The notes: generated by a model not told the origin, from the sequence alone. A stretch of DNA of 64,000 bases from Candidatus Corynebacterium faecigallinarum (GCA_019120175.1 DWVP01000016.1:1-64000); one strand, 5' to 3'; shown: positions 1 through 8,338, numbered from the stretch's first letter. Translations and numbers: made by a program.

Positions 1-270
1 ATCGGCCTCAGCGAGGATCTTCCCGAGCACGGCGTCCCAGGTGCCGTCGGCGGCATACCGGGGTTGGCGTTTCCACACTGTCTGCCACGGGCCGAAGCAT
101 TCGGGCAGGTCACGCCAGGCTATGCCCGTGCGGTACCGGTAGATGATGCCTTCGACGACTTGGCGGTTGTTGCGGAAATGTCGGCCCTGTCTGCCGGCCG
201 AGGACGGCAGCATCGGTTCGATGTAGGCCCATTGGGTGTCGGTGAACTGCTGGAAGCGGTTGGTGGCCAT
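1..270 (-). CDS. IS5-family transposase, N-terminal part (runs off window)
   Basis: Ninety codons are visible on the minus strand from ATG at 270 to the window edge, without a stop. The protein starts MATNRFQQFTDTQWAYIEPM and continues with RHFRNNRQVVEGIIYRYRTG and IAWRDLPECFGPWQTVWKR. This is the classic N-terminal domain (DUF4096-like) of IS5/IS427-group transposases, which bind the terminal repeats before the DDE catalytic part. Many elements of this group make the full enzyme by a -1 frameshift between two frames; only the first frame could be seen here. It is cut by the window, not necessarily broken. Confidence 0.88.
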   Translation of the reverse strand, partial: MATNRFQQFTDTQWAYIEPMLPSSAGRQGRHFRNNRQVVEGIIYRYRTGIAWRDLPECFGPWQTVWKRQPRYAADGTWDAVLGKILAEAD

Positions 271-317
271 GTCTCCACGGTCAGATGTCGGACCGCTACC
301 GTTTGGGAGACACGGCC
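1..317 (-). mobile_element. Left end of an IS5-family insertion sequence (partial)
   Basis: The transposase start lies 47 bases from the next gene, a normal leader length for IS5/IS427 elements. Reading the minus strand outward-in, a likely terminal repeat starts at 317 or 316 with GGCCGTGTCTCCCAAACGG. The bases just outside are CTA, so a TA or CTAG target is possible. The other end lies beyond the window, so the terminal repeat and the duplication cannot be verified. The boundary is inferred. Confidence 0.6.
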
Positions 318-925
318 TAGCCGGTGGAGACCTTCCGGCGTAGCGCGTCCAGTTCCAGGGTGAGGTCATCGGAGCGCTCGATCTGGTCGATGCACTCCTC
401 ACGGGGCGTCGTCTGGGAGTCTTCCCCCGTCGGCACTGCGGCCCCAGGAGACGGTGTATGCCCTGCTGTCGACGGGAACGTCGTGGTGGCCGACTGCAGT
501 ACCCGGTCGCTCTCCTCGACGAGCGTGTTTGCCCGGACGAGGATGTCCCGGAGTTCCGCATCGAGCGGGCGGCTGTTCTCGACGAAGTAGGCTTCTTCCA
601 ACCTCGTGCCGACCCCCTTGTTGCGCTGGAGGTCGTCCCACCAGCGCACGGCTGTCCGCAGTCGTGCGCTGGACTCGTTCGAGAGGGTGACCAACGCCGC
701 GTCCAACTCCGCCAGATTCTCCTCGGCGGCACGACGTCCGCGCACACCGGACCACAGGTAGATCGGCAGTGCGATCGCCCCGACGAAGGCAGTCAGGATC
801 ATAGCGACGCCCAGCAGGATCATGCCGATCTTGAGCGCCCAGAGGAACGCCCAGAGTGCGACGGCGAACAGGATGAGCGCCCCACACCCGGTGACAGCGG
901 GGCCGTTACCGCGGTTGTCGTTCAT
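317..925 (-). CDS. Small two-helix membrane protein, unknown
   Basis: Not recognised. The 202-residue protein has two adjacent hydrophobic segments near the N-terminus (about residues 14-32 and 34-58), then a long polar, partly helical cytoplasmic-type region (E-E-N-L-A-E-L-D-A-A-L) and a Pro/Thr-rich stretch before the last helix. The following upstream gene ends 2 bases before its ATG, so it is probably the last gene of a three-gene unit. Its stop codon TAG lies exactly at the putative edge of the IS element: TA would be target and G the first IS base, so the C-terminus may be an insertion artefact. Function cannot be stated. Confidence 0.7.
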   Translation of the reverse strand: MNDNRGNGPAVTGCGALILFAVALWAFLWALKIGMILLGVAMILTAFVGAIALPIYLWSGVRGRRAAEENLAELDAALVTLSNESSARLRTAVRWWDDLQRNKGVGTRLEEAYFVENSRPLDAELRDILVRANTLVEESDRVLQSATTTFPSTAGHTPSPGAAVPTGEDSQTTPREECIDQIERSDDLTLELDALRRKVSTG

Positions 926-927
926 GA

Positions 928-1290
928 CTATCCCACCTCCCAGGCGACGCCGATGTCGAAGATCCAGGTGCCGAGGGCGGCGAGGAGCAGGGCGCCGATC
1001 AGCGTCAGGATGGTCAGGACCGTAGCCGCCATCGGGGTGGAGACCTTTGTGACGGCACGGGCGCGCGCATCGGCGATCAGTCGAAGATCCTGGGTGGTTC
1101 CGTGGAGGTTCTCGCGCATTTCGGCATCGCGCCGCAACCCGTCGGCAGGTGTCTCCGGGGTGGTGCCGGGGATCCCGATCCGGGGGAGAGGTGTGGGGGC
1201 TGGTGACAGCAGGGCTGCCCGGGTGCCCAGGACGTCCTTCAACTCAGGGACCGGGGCGGCAGGAGCACCGGGGTCGTGTTGTGCGTTCAT
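928..1290 (-). CDS. Small single-pass membrane protein, unknown
   Basis: Not recognised. I chose ATG at 1290 (MNAQHDPGAPAAPVPELKD, 120 residues). A longer frame up to 1443 would overlap the upstream gene and run through the inverted repeat at 1331-1366. The N-terminal half is Pro/Ala-rich and soluble, the middle is polar and probably helical (RRDAEMRENLHGTTQDLRLI), and one hydrophobic segment lies near the C-terminus (about residues 85-110). It sits between two other small membrane-protein genes on the same strand, with 2 bases to the downstream one. A C-terminal anchor suggests a tail-anchored topology. Confidence 0.62.
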   Translation of the reverse strand: MNAQHDPGAPAAPVPELKDVLGTRAALLSPAPTPLPRIGIPGTTPETPADGLRRDAEMRENLHGTTQDLRLIADARARAVTKVSTPMAATVLTILTLIGALLLAALGTWIFDIGVAWEVG

Positions 1291-1330
1291 ACCCACAACA
1301 TTATCGGTCCGGCCGGACATGAATCGGGAT

Positions 1331-1366
1331 GAGGTGTTCGAGATGTTCGACTGAGTCGAACACCTC
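1331..1366. repeat. Perfect 11-bp inverted repeat in the intergenic gap
   Basis: GAGGTGTTCGA at 1331-1341 is repeated inverted as TCGAACACCTC at 1356-1366. An alternative inner pairing uses TGTTCGA around CTGAG. No T-run follows on either side, so it is a poor terminator. It lies between the stop of the 1379-1942 gene and the start of the 928-1290 gene and could be an operator or an RNA hairpin that tunes the downstream genes. Confidence 0.55.
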
Positions 1367-1378
1367 ACTGGGGGGAAC

Positions 1379-1942
1379 CTAGCGCCGGCGATGGAGGATG
1401 TCTTCGAGTGCATGAAGCAGCTCTGCGCGGGTCGACACCACATGGACCGGATTGTCGACCGGTGACTTTGTCAACAGTCCACCGACCTCACGCCGGAAGA
1501 GGCCGTCCTGAGCCAGTGCCCGGCGGTGCAGCAGAGCGCCGGACCACAGGTGAGTGAGGGCCAGTGCACCGCTGCACAGGCCGGCGAAAATGACCAGCAG
1601 GCCGACGACGGTGAGCGCAACACCGTTGCCCAGGGCGAGTGCCCCGGCAGTGAACAGAGTGGCGGCGACAGTGACCACCGGGAGCGTCCACACCAGGGCA
1701 GAGCGGACGGTCCGGGAGCGGTCGATGTTCTCGGTGATCATTGTGTCGATCCGCCACAGGTCCGCGAGTGCGTCCACAGCGACATCCTCACCGGAGCGCT
1801 GCGCTATCGCAGAGCGGTACCGGGCGACGACCTCCGGTGTGTCAGAGGGGCGCACGGGACCGCCCTCGGCAGAGGTGCCGGGGGCATCCGGGATGTCTTT
1901 GGCGTTATTGGCGCCCGTGGTGCCCGTGAACGGGTGGGTCAT
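1379..1942 (-). CDS. Small two-helix membrane protein, unknown
   Basis: Not recognised. The 187-residue protein has a polar N-terminus (about 80 residues), a helical stretch (VDALADLWRIDTMITENID), two hydrophobic segments (about 82-104 and 107-131) ending in LWSG, then a charged C-terminal helix. LWSG after the helical pair also occurs in the 317-925 product (YLWSG), so the two may be distant paralogues. It is probably the first gene of the unit that runs leftwards to the IS element; a 36-base inverted repeat separates it from the next gene. Confidence 0.68.
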   Translation of the reverse strand: MTHPFTGTTGANNAKDIPDAPGTSAEGGPVRPSDTPEVVARYRSAIAQRSGEDVAVDALADLWRIDTMITENIDRSRTVRSALVWTLPVVTVAATLFTAGALALGNGVALTVVGLLVIFAGLCSGALALTHLWSGALLHRRALAQDGLFRREVGGLLTKSPVDNPVHVVSTRAELLHALEDILHRRR

Positions 1943-2063
1943 GCACAGAACACTACCGTTGCACCCCTACCCGTGGGCGTACTCGGCGTAGATGGGTGCC
2001 GGCACCCTATCGGGGACACCGGCGATCAGGTCCGACCGGATCGCTCCCTGGTGGGCGGGGGAA

Positions 2064-2729
2064 CTACCAGACGCTGCGCAAAGCGTCGTGGGGGTCGGTG
2101 TCGCCAGCGTTGAATCGGACGACCGCGCCGGACGACTGGGGGCACTCCAGGGCGGCGAGGATGGTGCGGGCCACGGTCTCCCGGGGTACCTCGGTGGCAT
2201 CGGTGTAGCCGTCACCCTCGGGCAGTACGGAGATCCCGCCGCTGTCGGGGTCGTCGGTCAGTGTGCTGGGGCCCAGCACCGTCCAGTCGAGTTCGGAGTC
2301 CATCAGATGCTGGTCGGCAATGGCCTTGGCCTCGGCGTAGGGGTAGAACCCGCTGTCCTCGGGAATGCCGTGGTCCAGGTAGGAGCCGGACCAGGAGACC
2401 ATGATGAAGCGGGTGACGCTGACCTCTTCGGAGGCGTTGATGGTGCGGATCGCCGCGTCCAGGTCAACGGCGAAGGTCCGCTCGGGGTCGCCGCCGCCGG
2501 CACCGGCCGCCCAGATGACGGTGTCGTGGCCGGAGAGCATCTCGGCGATGTCGTCGGTGCTCATGGTCTCGATGTCCGCGACCTTCGGGGTCGCCCCGGT
2601 CTCCCGGATGTCCGCGGCGTGATCCGGGTTGCGGATGATCGAGGTGACGGTGTTACCTGCCTCGACCAGCATCGGCGCAGTCAACAGCGCTACTTTGCCG
2701 TGGCCGCCGATGATGACGATGTCATGCAT
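2064..2729 (-). CDS. NAD(P)-binding SDR/NmrA-like protein
   Basis: A 221-residue atypical short-chain dehydrogenase or NAD(P)H-binding protein of the YwnB/NmrA type. The Rossmann glycine motif IIGGHGKVA lies at residues 6-14, followed by beta-strand/helix units (TVTSIIRNPDH; HDTVIWAAGAGGG). A YPYAEAKAIAD motif near residue 128 holds the Tyr and Lys of the SDR active site. Proteins of this type bind NAD(P) and act as reductases or redox sensors; the substrate is not evident. It follows the membrane-protein gene on the same strand with a hairpin in the 42-base gap. Start ATG is preceded by GGAG in the leader (minus strand, around 2734). Confidence 0.85.
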   Translation of the reverse strand: MHDIVIIGGHGKVALLTAPMLVEAGNTVTSIIRNPDHAADIRETGATPKVADIETMSTDDIAEMLSGHDTVIWAAGAGGGDPERTFAVDLDAAIRTINASEEVSVTRFIMVSWSGSYLDHGIPEDSGFYPYAEAKAIADQHLMDSELDWTVLGPSTLTDDPDSGGISVLPEGDGYTDATEVPRETVARTILAALECPQSSGAVVRFNAGDTDPHDALRSVW

Positions 2730-2750
2730 GATGAGGAGTCGCCTTTCTCA

Positions 2751-2771
2751 GGTGGATGTGTGACATCCACC
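2751..2771 (-). terminator. Hairpin directly after the GT-C-like gene
   Basis: GGTGGATGT (2751-2759) pairs perfectly with ACATCCACC (2763-2771) around a 3-base loop. It begins right at the stop codon of the upstream gene (minus strand) and precedes the SDR gene. No U-run follows, so it may be a weak terminator, attenuator or mRNA-stabilising stem. Confidence 0.45.
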
Positions 2772-4655
2772 CTATCTGGGAATGAGCGGCCCCATGGCCC
2801 CAGCCCCGATACAGATGTGTGCCCCCGTGGGACCGACGACATTGGCCATGAGGGTTGCGCCGCCGCCGGACATGTTCACCCACCGGGTGGTCAGGGAATC
2901 GTCGACCGGGACGGTGAGCGTCCGTGCCCGCCACTGCGACTCCTCTTCCAGACCGTTGGGCATCGACAGCTCCACGTCCACCTCCTCGGTGGCTGTGGCA
3001 GTGAACTCCCAGGTCCAGTCGCCGAGGGGCAATGGCGGCTCGGCCCGGATGATCCGGGGTTGGCCAACCTCCACCCGCACGCCGCACTGGGGTTCCTCCC
3101 CGGCTTCACTGCGGGAGGCGTCGAGGACGTGGCCGTCGACCAGCTCTCCGTCTGGCGTGATGATCTGTGGATTGTCCACGACGTCGGAGACACCTCCCTG
3201 CCCGCCGGCGACGTGGCTGGCGGAGTTGTAGGGGGTGACCAACGGGGTCAGGAGCTCGAGGGGGAGGTTCTGGTCCAGCAGTGGACGCTCGGGATCTGCG
3301 GTGGCCTCGCGCAGCGTCGCGAGATATTTCGCCGAAGGGTCGTCCGACCACGCGGCCACCCAGGTGAGTGTCGAGGCGGTGGAACTGCAGACAAGGAGCA
3401 CAGCCAGAGTGAGCAGGACCGGTGACACCGGGCGCAGGGCGCCGCCGGCAGGGCGTCCTGCCCCAGCATCCGTGTCTGCGCCGGAACTTGCGTCGATATC
3501 GACGTCGCTGTTTGTTCCCGTGCCGGATGCCGGCCCACGCGCAGGCACGGGCACAGACACAGCCGCGACCAGCGCCAGCACGGTGACCGACCACCAGTCG
3601 ACGTAGTAGTGCATTCCGCGGGCCAGCAGGTCGGTGGCGCCGTCCCCGGAGCGTCCCGACTGCAACAACAGAAGTACCGTCGCCAGGTAGCCGACGCTGA
3701 GCAGCAGAGCGGCGCCCACGGTAACCGGACGCCGCCGGTTGGCGACCACCAGGGCCACCACCGCGGCCAACAGAACACCCGCCAGGACGGCCTGCACGGC
3801 GCCCGGGGTCGTCGGGAACGCCGGGGAGGGGTTCCAGCGGTCCCAGGTCCACGGGCCCCCGAGAGCCCCGGGCAACACCGCAGCGCCCATCGCGCCGGTC
3901 AGATCGTCCAGCGCCGGCCCGGAACTCGGGGACATCCGGCCCGCGAGATACAGGTACAACCCAGCCCAACCAGCGGTGATCGCCGTCGGTGCCAGCCACG
4001 GCAGTGCTGGCAGGCGTCGTCCTCCCAGCCGCAGGATGATCCCCACAGCGATCAAGGCGGGAACCACGGTAAGGACCTTCTCGGTCATCAGTAGGCCGAC
4101 CAGCAGCACCGCCGACGCCGCGAGCGTGTGCTTCCATGTCACCCGGGGACGCAGCAACAGCAACGCCACTGCCCCGGCGGTCAGCTGCCAGGACAGGGCG
4201 TTCACCCCGGCTGACCACCAGCCGGACGCGATACCGAGGAAGGGGGAGAAGACAAGGGCCGTGAAGCCCAGCAGCCGGACCCACGGGGCCCGGGTGAGCT
4301 GCCCGAGCACCAGCCACCACAGCACGCCCGCGGCCACGGTCGCGACCAGGGTGATCACCACAGGTAACCACCACTGCAGTGGCGCGAGGGTGTCGGCGAC
4401 GATCTGCAGCGCCCCCGATCCCGGCATCAGGTGGCCGTCATAGGGTACCCAGAGTCCGGCGTCCCGGAAGCGTGCCGGGATGACAAGGTCATCCCAGTAG
4501 AAGGTGCGTTGGCTGAGCTGCCAACCGCGGAGGACGACGGCGAGGGTCAGGATCAGTGCCGGGGCGGCGAGGGCTCGTGAGGAGAGGGGCGAGTCGGAGA
4601 GCGGCGAGGTCGAGGGGGGAGGGACGTCGGACTCCCGCGTGATGGGGGACGCCAC
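2772..4655 (-). CDS. Polytopic membrane protein, GT-C glycosyltransferase-like
   Basis: A 627-residue membrane protein with about ten hydrophobic segments between residues 29 and 420 and a soluble C-terminal domain of about 200 residues, probably outside the membrane. The first extracytoplasmic loop has TFYWDDLVIPARF (about residues 50-62). An acidic pair after the first helix is the usual catalytic signature of GT-C enzymes, which use polyprenyl-phosphate sugars to build cell-envelope glycans. A linker rich in Asp, Gly and Ala (about 372-400) separates the last helices. I infer a role in corynebacterial wall or lipoglycan glycosylation, but no characterised family member was recognised. The ATG has a one-base gap to the DUF4232 gene upstream, so the two are probably co-transcribed. 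Confidence 0.7.
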   Translation of the reverse strand: MASPITRESDVPPPSTSPLSDSPLSSRALAAPALILTLAVVLRGWQLSQRTFYWDDLVIPARFRDAGLWVPYDGHLMPGSGALQIVADTLAPLQWWLPVVITLVATVAAGVLWWLVLGQLTRAPWVRLLGFTALVFSPFLGIASGWWSAGVNALSWQLTAGAVALLLLRPRVTWKHTLAASAVLLVGLLMTEKVLTVVPALIAVGIILRLGGRRLPALPWLAPTAITAGWAGLYLYLAGRMSPSSGPALDDLTGAMGAAVLPGALGGPWTWDRWNPSPAFPTTPGAVQAVLAGVLLAAVVALVVANRRRPVTVGAALLLSVGYLATVLLLLQSGRSGDGATDLLARGMHYYVDWWSVTVLALVAAVSVPVPARGPASGTGTNSDVDIDASSGADTDAGAGRPAGGALRPVSPVLLTLAVLLVCSSTASTLTWVAAWSDDPSAKYLATLREATADPERPLLDQNLPLELLTPLVTPYNSASHVAGGQGGVSDVVDNPQIITPDGELVDGHVLDASRSEAGEEPQCGVRVEVGQPRIIRAEPPLPLGDWTWEFTATATEEVDVELSMPNGLEEESQWRARTLTVPVDDSLTTRWVNMSGGGATLMANVVGPTGAHICIGAGAMGPLIPR

Positions 4656-4656
4656 C

Positions 4657-5286
4657 TTAGATGGCGGGGGTGAACGGCTGGACGGACAGGAGTTCGACCT
4701 CGTCGCTGGCGCAGGCGGTCAGGTCGTCCTGCCCGATGACGACCGGGGTGGTCTCCTCCGGGATGATGACCTGGTAGCCGGCGGCCGGGGTCGGCTCACA
4801 GGTGGCCTCGTCGTAGCTGCCGGCCTGGCCCAGGCGCACCCCGGAGGTCGCGGACTCGGCGGGTGCCAGGCTGACGGCCTCGGAGCTGCCGGCGTCTTCA
4901 CGGGTGGCCGGTGCACCGATCGTCTTCTCGTCGGCGTCGACCAGGGCCACGCCCGGGTATCCCTGGACGGTGCAGGGGGTGTCGGAGTCGTTGAGCACGG
5001 TGATGTCGGCGAGCATGCTTCCCGCCGCACCCTGCTGGTTCTCCAGGCTGACTGTCACGTCGTCGGCGGTGCAGGCACCGTCGGACCCGTCGGTGCCGGA
5101 ACCATCGCCGTCGTTGCCTGAGTCGGTGCTCCCGTCGGCGGTCGCCGCGGTGTCGGAGACGGCCCCGGACGCTCCGTCATCGGTGCTGTCGTTGTCGTCG
5201 GTGCCGCAGCCGACGATTCCAGCGAGGGTGAGCACGGCGGTAGCGGCGATGGCCGCGCTCCGGGTGAGTAGGTGTGTGTTCGTCAT
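4657..5286 (-). CDS. DUF4232-type secreted lipoprotein
   Basis: Start ATG at 5286 gives a lipoprotein signal (MTNTHLLTRSAAIAATAVLT, then LAGIVGC with lipid-modified Cys27); a frame 10 codons longer would spoil the signal. A flexible Asp/Ser/Thr/Gly-rich linker follows to about residue 70, then a compact domain with three further Cys residues, VSLENQQGAAGSMLADITVL and TPCTVQGYPGVALVD. This pattern matches the DUF4232 domain common in actinobacterial lipoproteins of unknown function. It stands one base upstream of the GT-C-like gene, which suggests an envelope role. It is divergent from the acyl-CoA dehydrogenase gene. Confidence 0.78.
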   Translation of the reverse strand: MTNTHLLTRSAAIAATAVLTLAGIVGCGTDDNDSTDDGASGAVSDTAATADGSTDSGNDGDGSGTDGSDGACTADDVTVSLENQQGAAGSMLADITVLNDSDTPCTVQGYPGVALVDADEKTIGAPATREDAGSSEAVSLAPAESATSGVRLGQAGSYDEATCEPTPAAGYQVIIPEETTPVVIGQDDLTACASDEVELLSVQPFTPAI

Positions 5287-5370
5287 GTCATCCAGTGTAG
5301 GTACACTGAACAACACAGGTCACTGCGGGTGTGAGACGGCCAAAATGCCACCTGCGGACGGTGGGATGAC

Positions 5371-5376
5371 TACCAT
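5371..5376 (+). promoter_or_regulatory. Candidate -10 element of the acyl-CoA dehydrogenase gene
   Basis: TACCAT fits the corynebacterial TANNNT -10 pattern and lies 48 bases before the chosen ATG, inside the 137-base divergent spacer. No convincing -35 box is visible. Confidence 0.3.
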
Positions 5377-5423
5377 TGACGGACGAGCACGAACCACCCC
5401 ACAATCTCAGGAGACTCACGTCC

Positions 5424-6593
5424 ATGGCCTTCAACCCTGAATTCGACCTCTTCCAGCTTCCGGAGGAGTACCAGGAGCTGCGCGACAGCATCCGCGCACT
5501 CTCCGAGCAGCAGATCGCACCGTACGCGGCGGCCGTCGACGAGGAGGAGCGTTTCCCGGAGGAGGCGCTGAAGGCCCTCAACGAATCCGGCTTCAACGCC
5601 GTCCACGTCCCCGACGAGTTCGAGGGCCAGGGCGCTGACTCCCTGGCCGCCGTCATTGTCATCGAGGAAGTCGCCCGCGTCTGCGGTTCGTCCTCCCTGA
5701 TCCCGGCCGTGAACAAGCTCGGCACCATGGGTCTTATCCTGCAGGGCTCCGAGGAGCTCAAGGCGAAAGTCCTGCCGGACATCGCCAACGGCGCACTCGC
5801 CGCCTACGCGCTGACCGAGCGTGAGGCAGGTTCGGATGCCGGCGGTATGAAGACCAAGGCCGTCCGCGACGGTGATGAGTGGGTCCTCAACGGCTCGAAG
5901 TGCTTCATCACCAACGGTTCCCGCGCGACCTGGATCACCGTCATGGCCGTCACCGACCCGGAGGCCGGTGCCAACGGCATCTCCGCGTTCATGGTCCACA
6001 AGGACGATCCGGGATTCCGCGTCGGTGGCCTGGAGCACAAGCTGGGCATCAAGGGTTCCCCGACCGCGGAGCTGTACTTCGAGGACTGCCGCGTCCCTGC
6101 CGACCGGATGATCGGCGAGGAGGGCACCGGGTTCAAGACCGCGCTGCAGACCCTCGACCACACCCGTCCGACCATCGGCGCCCAGGCTCTCGGCATCGCC
6201 CAGGGTGCCTTCGATGCTGCTGTGGAGTACGTCAAGGAGCGCAAGCAGTTCGGCAAGCCGATCGCCGCCTTCCAGAACACCCAGTTCACCCTGGCCGACA
6301 TGAAGATGAAGATCGATGCCGCCCGGCTGATGATCTACACCGCAGCGTCCAACGCCGAGCGCGGTGTGGCCGAGGACGGCGGCAAGCTCGGTCTCATGGC
6401 CGCCGGCTCGAAGGCCTACGCCTCCGACATCGCCATGGAGGTCACCCTCGACGCCATCCAGTTGCTCGGCGGTTACGGCTACACCCGCGACTTCCCGGTG
6501 GAGCGGATGATGCGCGACGCCAAGATCACGCAGATCTACGAGGGCACCAACCAGGTCTGCCGCATGGTCATGGGCCGCCAGATCCTCGGCTAG
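5424..6593 (+). CDS. Acyl-CoA dehydrogenase
   Basis: A 389-residue flavoprotein that would oxidise acyl-CoA to trans-2-enoyl-CoA and pass electrons to electron-transferring flavoprotein. ATG at 5424 is preceded by AGGAGA (5409-5414) at good spacing, so the 16-codon longer frame is rejected. Family marks: YALTEREAGSDAGG near residue 127, WITNGS-type FAD loop (CFITNGSRATWITVMAV), the C-terminal signature LDAIQLLGGYGYTRDFPVER, and IYEGTNQVCRM, where the Glu (about 373) is the usual catalytic base of short/medium-chain enzymes. The length is typical. It stands alone, divergent from the lipoprotein gene and convergent with the DUF402 gene. Substrate chain length cannot be read from the sequence. 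Confidence 0.92.
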   Translation: MAFNPEFDLFQLPEEYQELRDSIRALSEQQIAPYAAAVDEEERFPEEALKALNESGFNAVHVPDEFEGQGADSLAAVIVIEEVARVCGSSSLIPAVNKLGTMGLILQGSEELKAKVLPDIANGALAAYALTEREAGSDAGGMKTKAVRDGDEWVLNGSKCFITNGSRATWITVMAVTDPEAGANGISAFMVHKDDPGFRVGGLEHKLGIKGSPTAELYFEDCRVPADRMIGEEGTGFKTALQTLDHTRPTIGAQALGIAQGAFDAAVEYVKERKQFGKPIAAFQNTQFTLADMKMKIDAARLMIYTAASNAERGVAEDGGKLGLMAAGSKAYASDIAMEVTLDAIQLLGGYGYTRDFPVERMMRDAKITQIYEGTNQVCRMVMGRQILG

Positions 6594-6614
6594 AGGTTCA
6601 CCGGGGCCAGGGGG

Positions 6615-7181
6615 TCACCCTTGCGGGGCCAGGGTGACGTCACCGGCCCAGGTCAGTTGGACGCCTTCGCTGGCCAGCCAGGGGGCGACACCGCCAGCGT
6701 CGAGCATGCCGGTGACCAGACGCTGTGCTGAGACCAGCGCCCGGTCGGCGGTGGGGGTGTCGATGTAACCGCGGGTCAGGGCGCCGCCGAGCTCATCGAG
6801 GTCGAGGACCTCCCAGCGGTTGCCGCGGTAGGTCACCACATCGATGTAGAGGTCGGTGGTGTGCCAGGTGGCCCCATCGTCAACGCTGCCGTCGGTACCG
6901 TGCTCACGGCTGATCTGGGCGATGTCGACGTAGAGCTGCTGGCCGGCGAGACTGCCGCGGGCACCGGGGCGGAAGTGGAAGATGCTGACCCGCACGTCGA
7001 GACGGGGGATCAGCCAGCTCTCGAGGTAGCCGAATCGGGGATGGTCGGCAGGGCGCGCCATGTACAGCGCGTCACCGACCACCCGGTACTCGTCGACCGG
7101 GCGCACGAAGCCCTTGGGGTCGGTGTTGGTCCGGGCCTGGACGTCAAAAGTCTCCTGCTTGGGCGGGTGAATGTCCACCAT
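6615..7181 (-). CDS. DUF402 family protein
   Basis: A 188-residue soluble protein with the DUF402 pattern: VDEYRVVGDALYMARPADHP, FHFRPGARGSLAGQQLYVDI, WHTTDLYIDVVTYRGNRWEVLDLDEL. Conserved Asp and Glu residues in that last stretch bind a metal in this family, whose studied members (FomD and the Streptomyces nucleoside-diphosphatase-type proteins) hydrolyse phosphate anhydrides. The physiological substrate here is unknown. It lies tail to tail with the acyl-CoA dehydrogenase with only 21 bases between the stops. Confidence 0.8.
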   Translation of the reverse strand: MVDIHPPKQETFDVQARTNTDPKGFVRPVDEYRVVGDALYMARPADHPRFGYLESWLIPRLDVRVSIFHFRPGARGSLAGQQLYVDIAQISREHGTDGSVDDGATWHTTDLYIDVVTYRGNRWEVLDLDELGGALTRGYIDTPTADRALVSAQRLVTGMLDAGGVAPWLASEGVQLTWAGDVTLAPQG

Positions 7182-7229
7182 GGCAGGAGACTTTACGGTG
7201 TCTGCGGAGGCTCGGCGACCGGAAGGAAG

Positions 7230-7949
7230 CTACCGGACGTTGAATACTCCGACGGTCGGGATGTAGTCACAGCTGACGCGACCGGAGTCCTCGTCGGTGC
7301 TCACGCCGCCCTCGAGCAGGGCGACGACGGTGCCACCGCCGGTGTTGGCCTGGCCGTTGACCGTGCCGGGGCCGTCGGCGTTGATGCCGTTGAAGCGCAG
7401 CGGGGTCTGGCCGGTGCGGCCGTTGTTGATGTTGACCCAGTGCACGCGCATGCCGTTGGCCTGACGCTCGGACACTGGGCCGGTGCCCAGGGCGGTGAAG
7501 ACGAAGTCGATGTGGCCGCGGGGGACACCGGGCAGGGGCAGGTCGGCCGGGCCGGGCACGCCCATGCCCATGCCGATGGGGCTGCCGTCGCTGCCCTGGC
7601 AGCCCGTGGACGGGGCGGGCCAACCGAACTGGGTGAAGGCGGGGCCGCCCTCGGGCATGGCGACACCGGGCTCGCCGTCGCCGCGGAAGAAGCCCACCAC
7701 GCGCATCAGGGTGTCGCCGATGTCATCGGGGACCTGTGGGCTCTTCGCGAAGTTCTCGATCTCCTTGAGGATCTGCTCGTTCGGGCGCCCCAGGTGGTCG
7801 ATCGGTGCGGGCGGTAGGCCGGGCAGGGCCTGGGCTGCGGGGGCTGCGGCCAGAGCCGTGCCGCCCGCCAGTGAGACGGCAGCCAGTGCTGCGACGGCTG
7901 CGCGGCGGACGCGGCCTGGGGAGCGGTTCTGCGAGTGGTGGGTGAGCAC
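7230..7949 (-). CDS. Secreted protein of unknown function
   Basis: The protein starts with a positively charged region, a hydrophobic core (AAVAALAAVSLAGGTALAAA) and a probable cleavage site at AQA-LPGLPPAP, so it is exported by the Sec route. The mature part (about 200 residues) is Gly/Pro-rich with two Cys (STGCQGSDG and RVSCDYIPTV) that could form a disulfide. GTG at 7949 is preferred because AAAGG stands 8 bases before it; an ATG at 7988 would add 13 residues. Conserved exported proteins of this style occur in Corynebacterium and mycobacteria but I cannot name the family. Possible operator sites lie upstream at 8009-8040. Confidence 0.72.
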   Translation of the reverse strand: MLTHHSQNRSPGRVRRAAVAALAAVSLAGGTALAAAPAAQALPGLPPAPIDHLGRPNEQILKEIENFAKSPQVPDDIGDTLMRVVGFFRGDGEPGVAMPEGGPAFTQFGWPAPSTGCQGSDGSPIGMGMGVPGPADLPLPGVPRGHIDFVFTALGTGPVSERQANGMRVHWVNINNGRTGQTPLRFNGINADGPGTVNGQANTGGGTVVALLEGGVSTDEDSGRVSCDYIPTVGVFNVR

Positions 7950-8008
7950 GGGCGGCCTTTCGGTCGTTTGTCTGGTGTGAGTCGTCAATAGCGGTCCTGC
8001 GGGACAGC

Positions 8009-8040
8009 GTAACCTTAGTCACATCGGTTACAATAGTAAC
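8009..8040. promoter_or_regulatory. Three GTTAC half-sites, candidate operator
   Basis: GTAACC (8009-8014) and GGTTAC (8026-8031) form one inverted pair, and GTTAC (8027-8031) with GTAAC (8036-8040) forms a second around AATA. The cluster lies 60-91 bases upstream of the secreted-protein start, inside the 389-base gap before typA. The rest of that gap (7950-8338) holds no supported gene. Confidence 0.4.
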
Positions 8041-8338
8041 ACGAGCAACATATACGCTATCTCTTCGCTTTTGTCGACCATATCAGCGTCGGTAGCGCGG
8101 GTGCAGTCGAATCGGCGGAAAAGTTCCACCACATCCCTGAAGTGTGCGCGTGCGCGCGGGCGCAGAGAGGCGGGATTCCCGTTCAATGAGATAAATGGGC
8201 GCTACGTCGCGTATCCTGTAGTGCTGTTGACGGTGTGTGGCGTCCGGACCATCCCGGACCTGCCCGCCCGCACCGCTGAAATCGCCCTGTACCGCTGCCG
8301 GTACCAACTGCATCCACTGCAAGGAAGCTGAAGGATCT

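Noticed and set aside
1331..1366. LexA box reading of the TTCGA repeats
   Set aside because: The half-sites are in the wrong orientation and spacing for TCGAAC-N4-GTTCGA.
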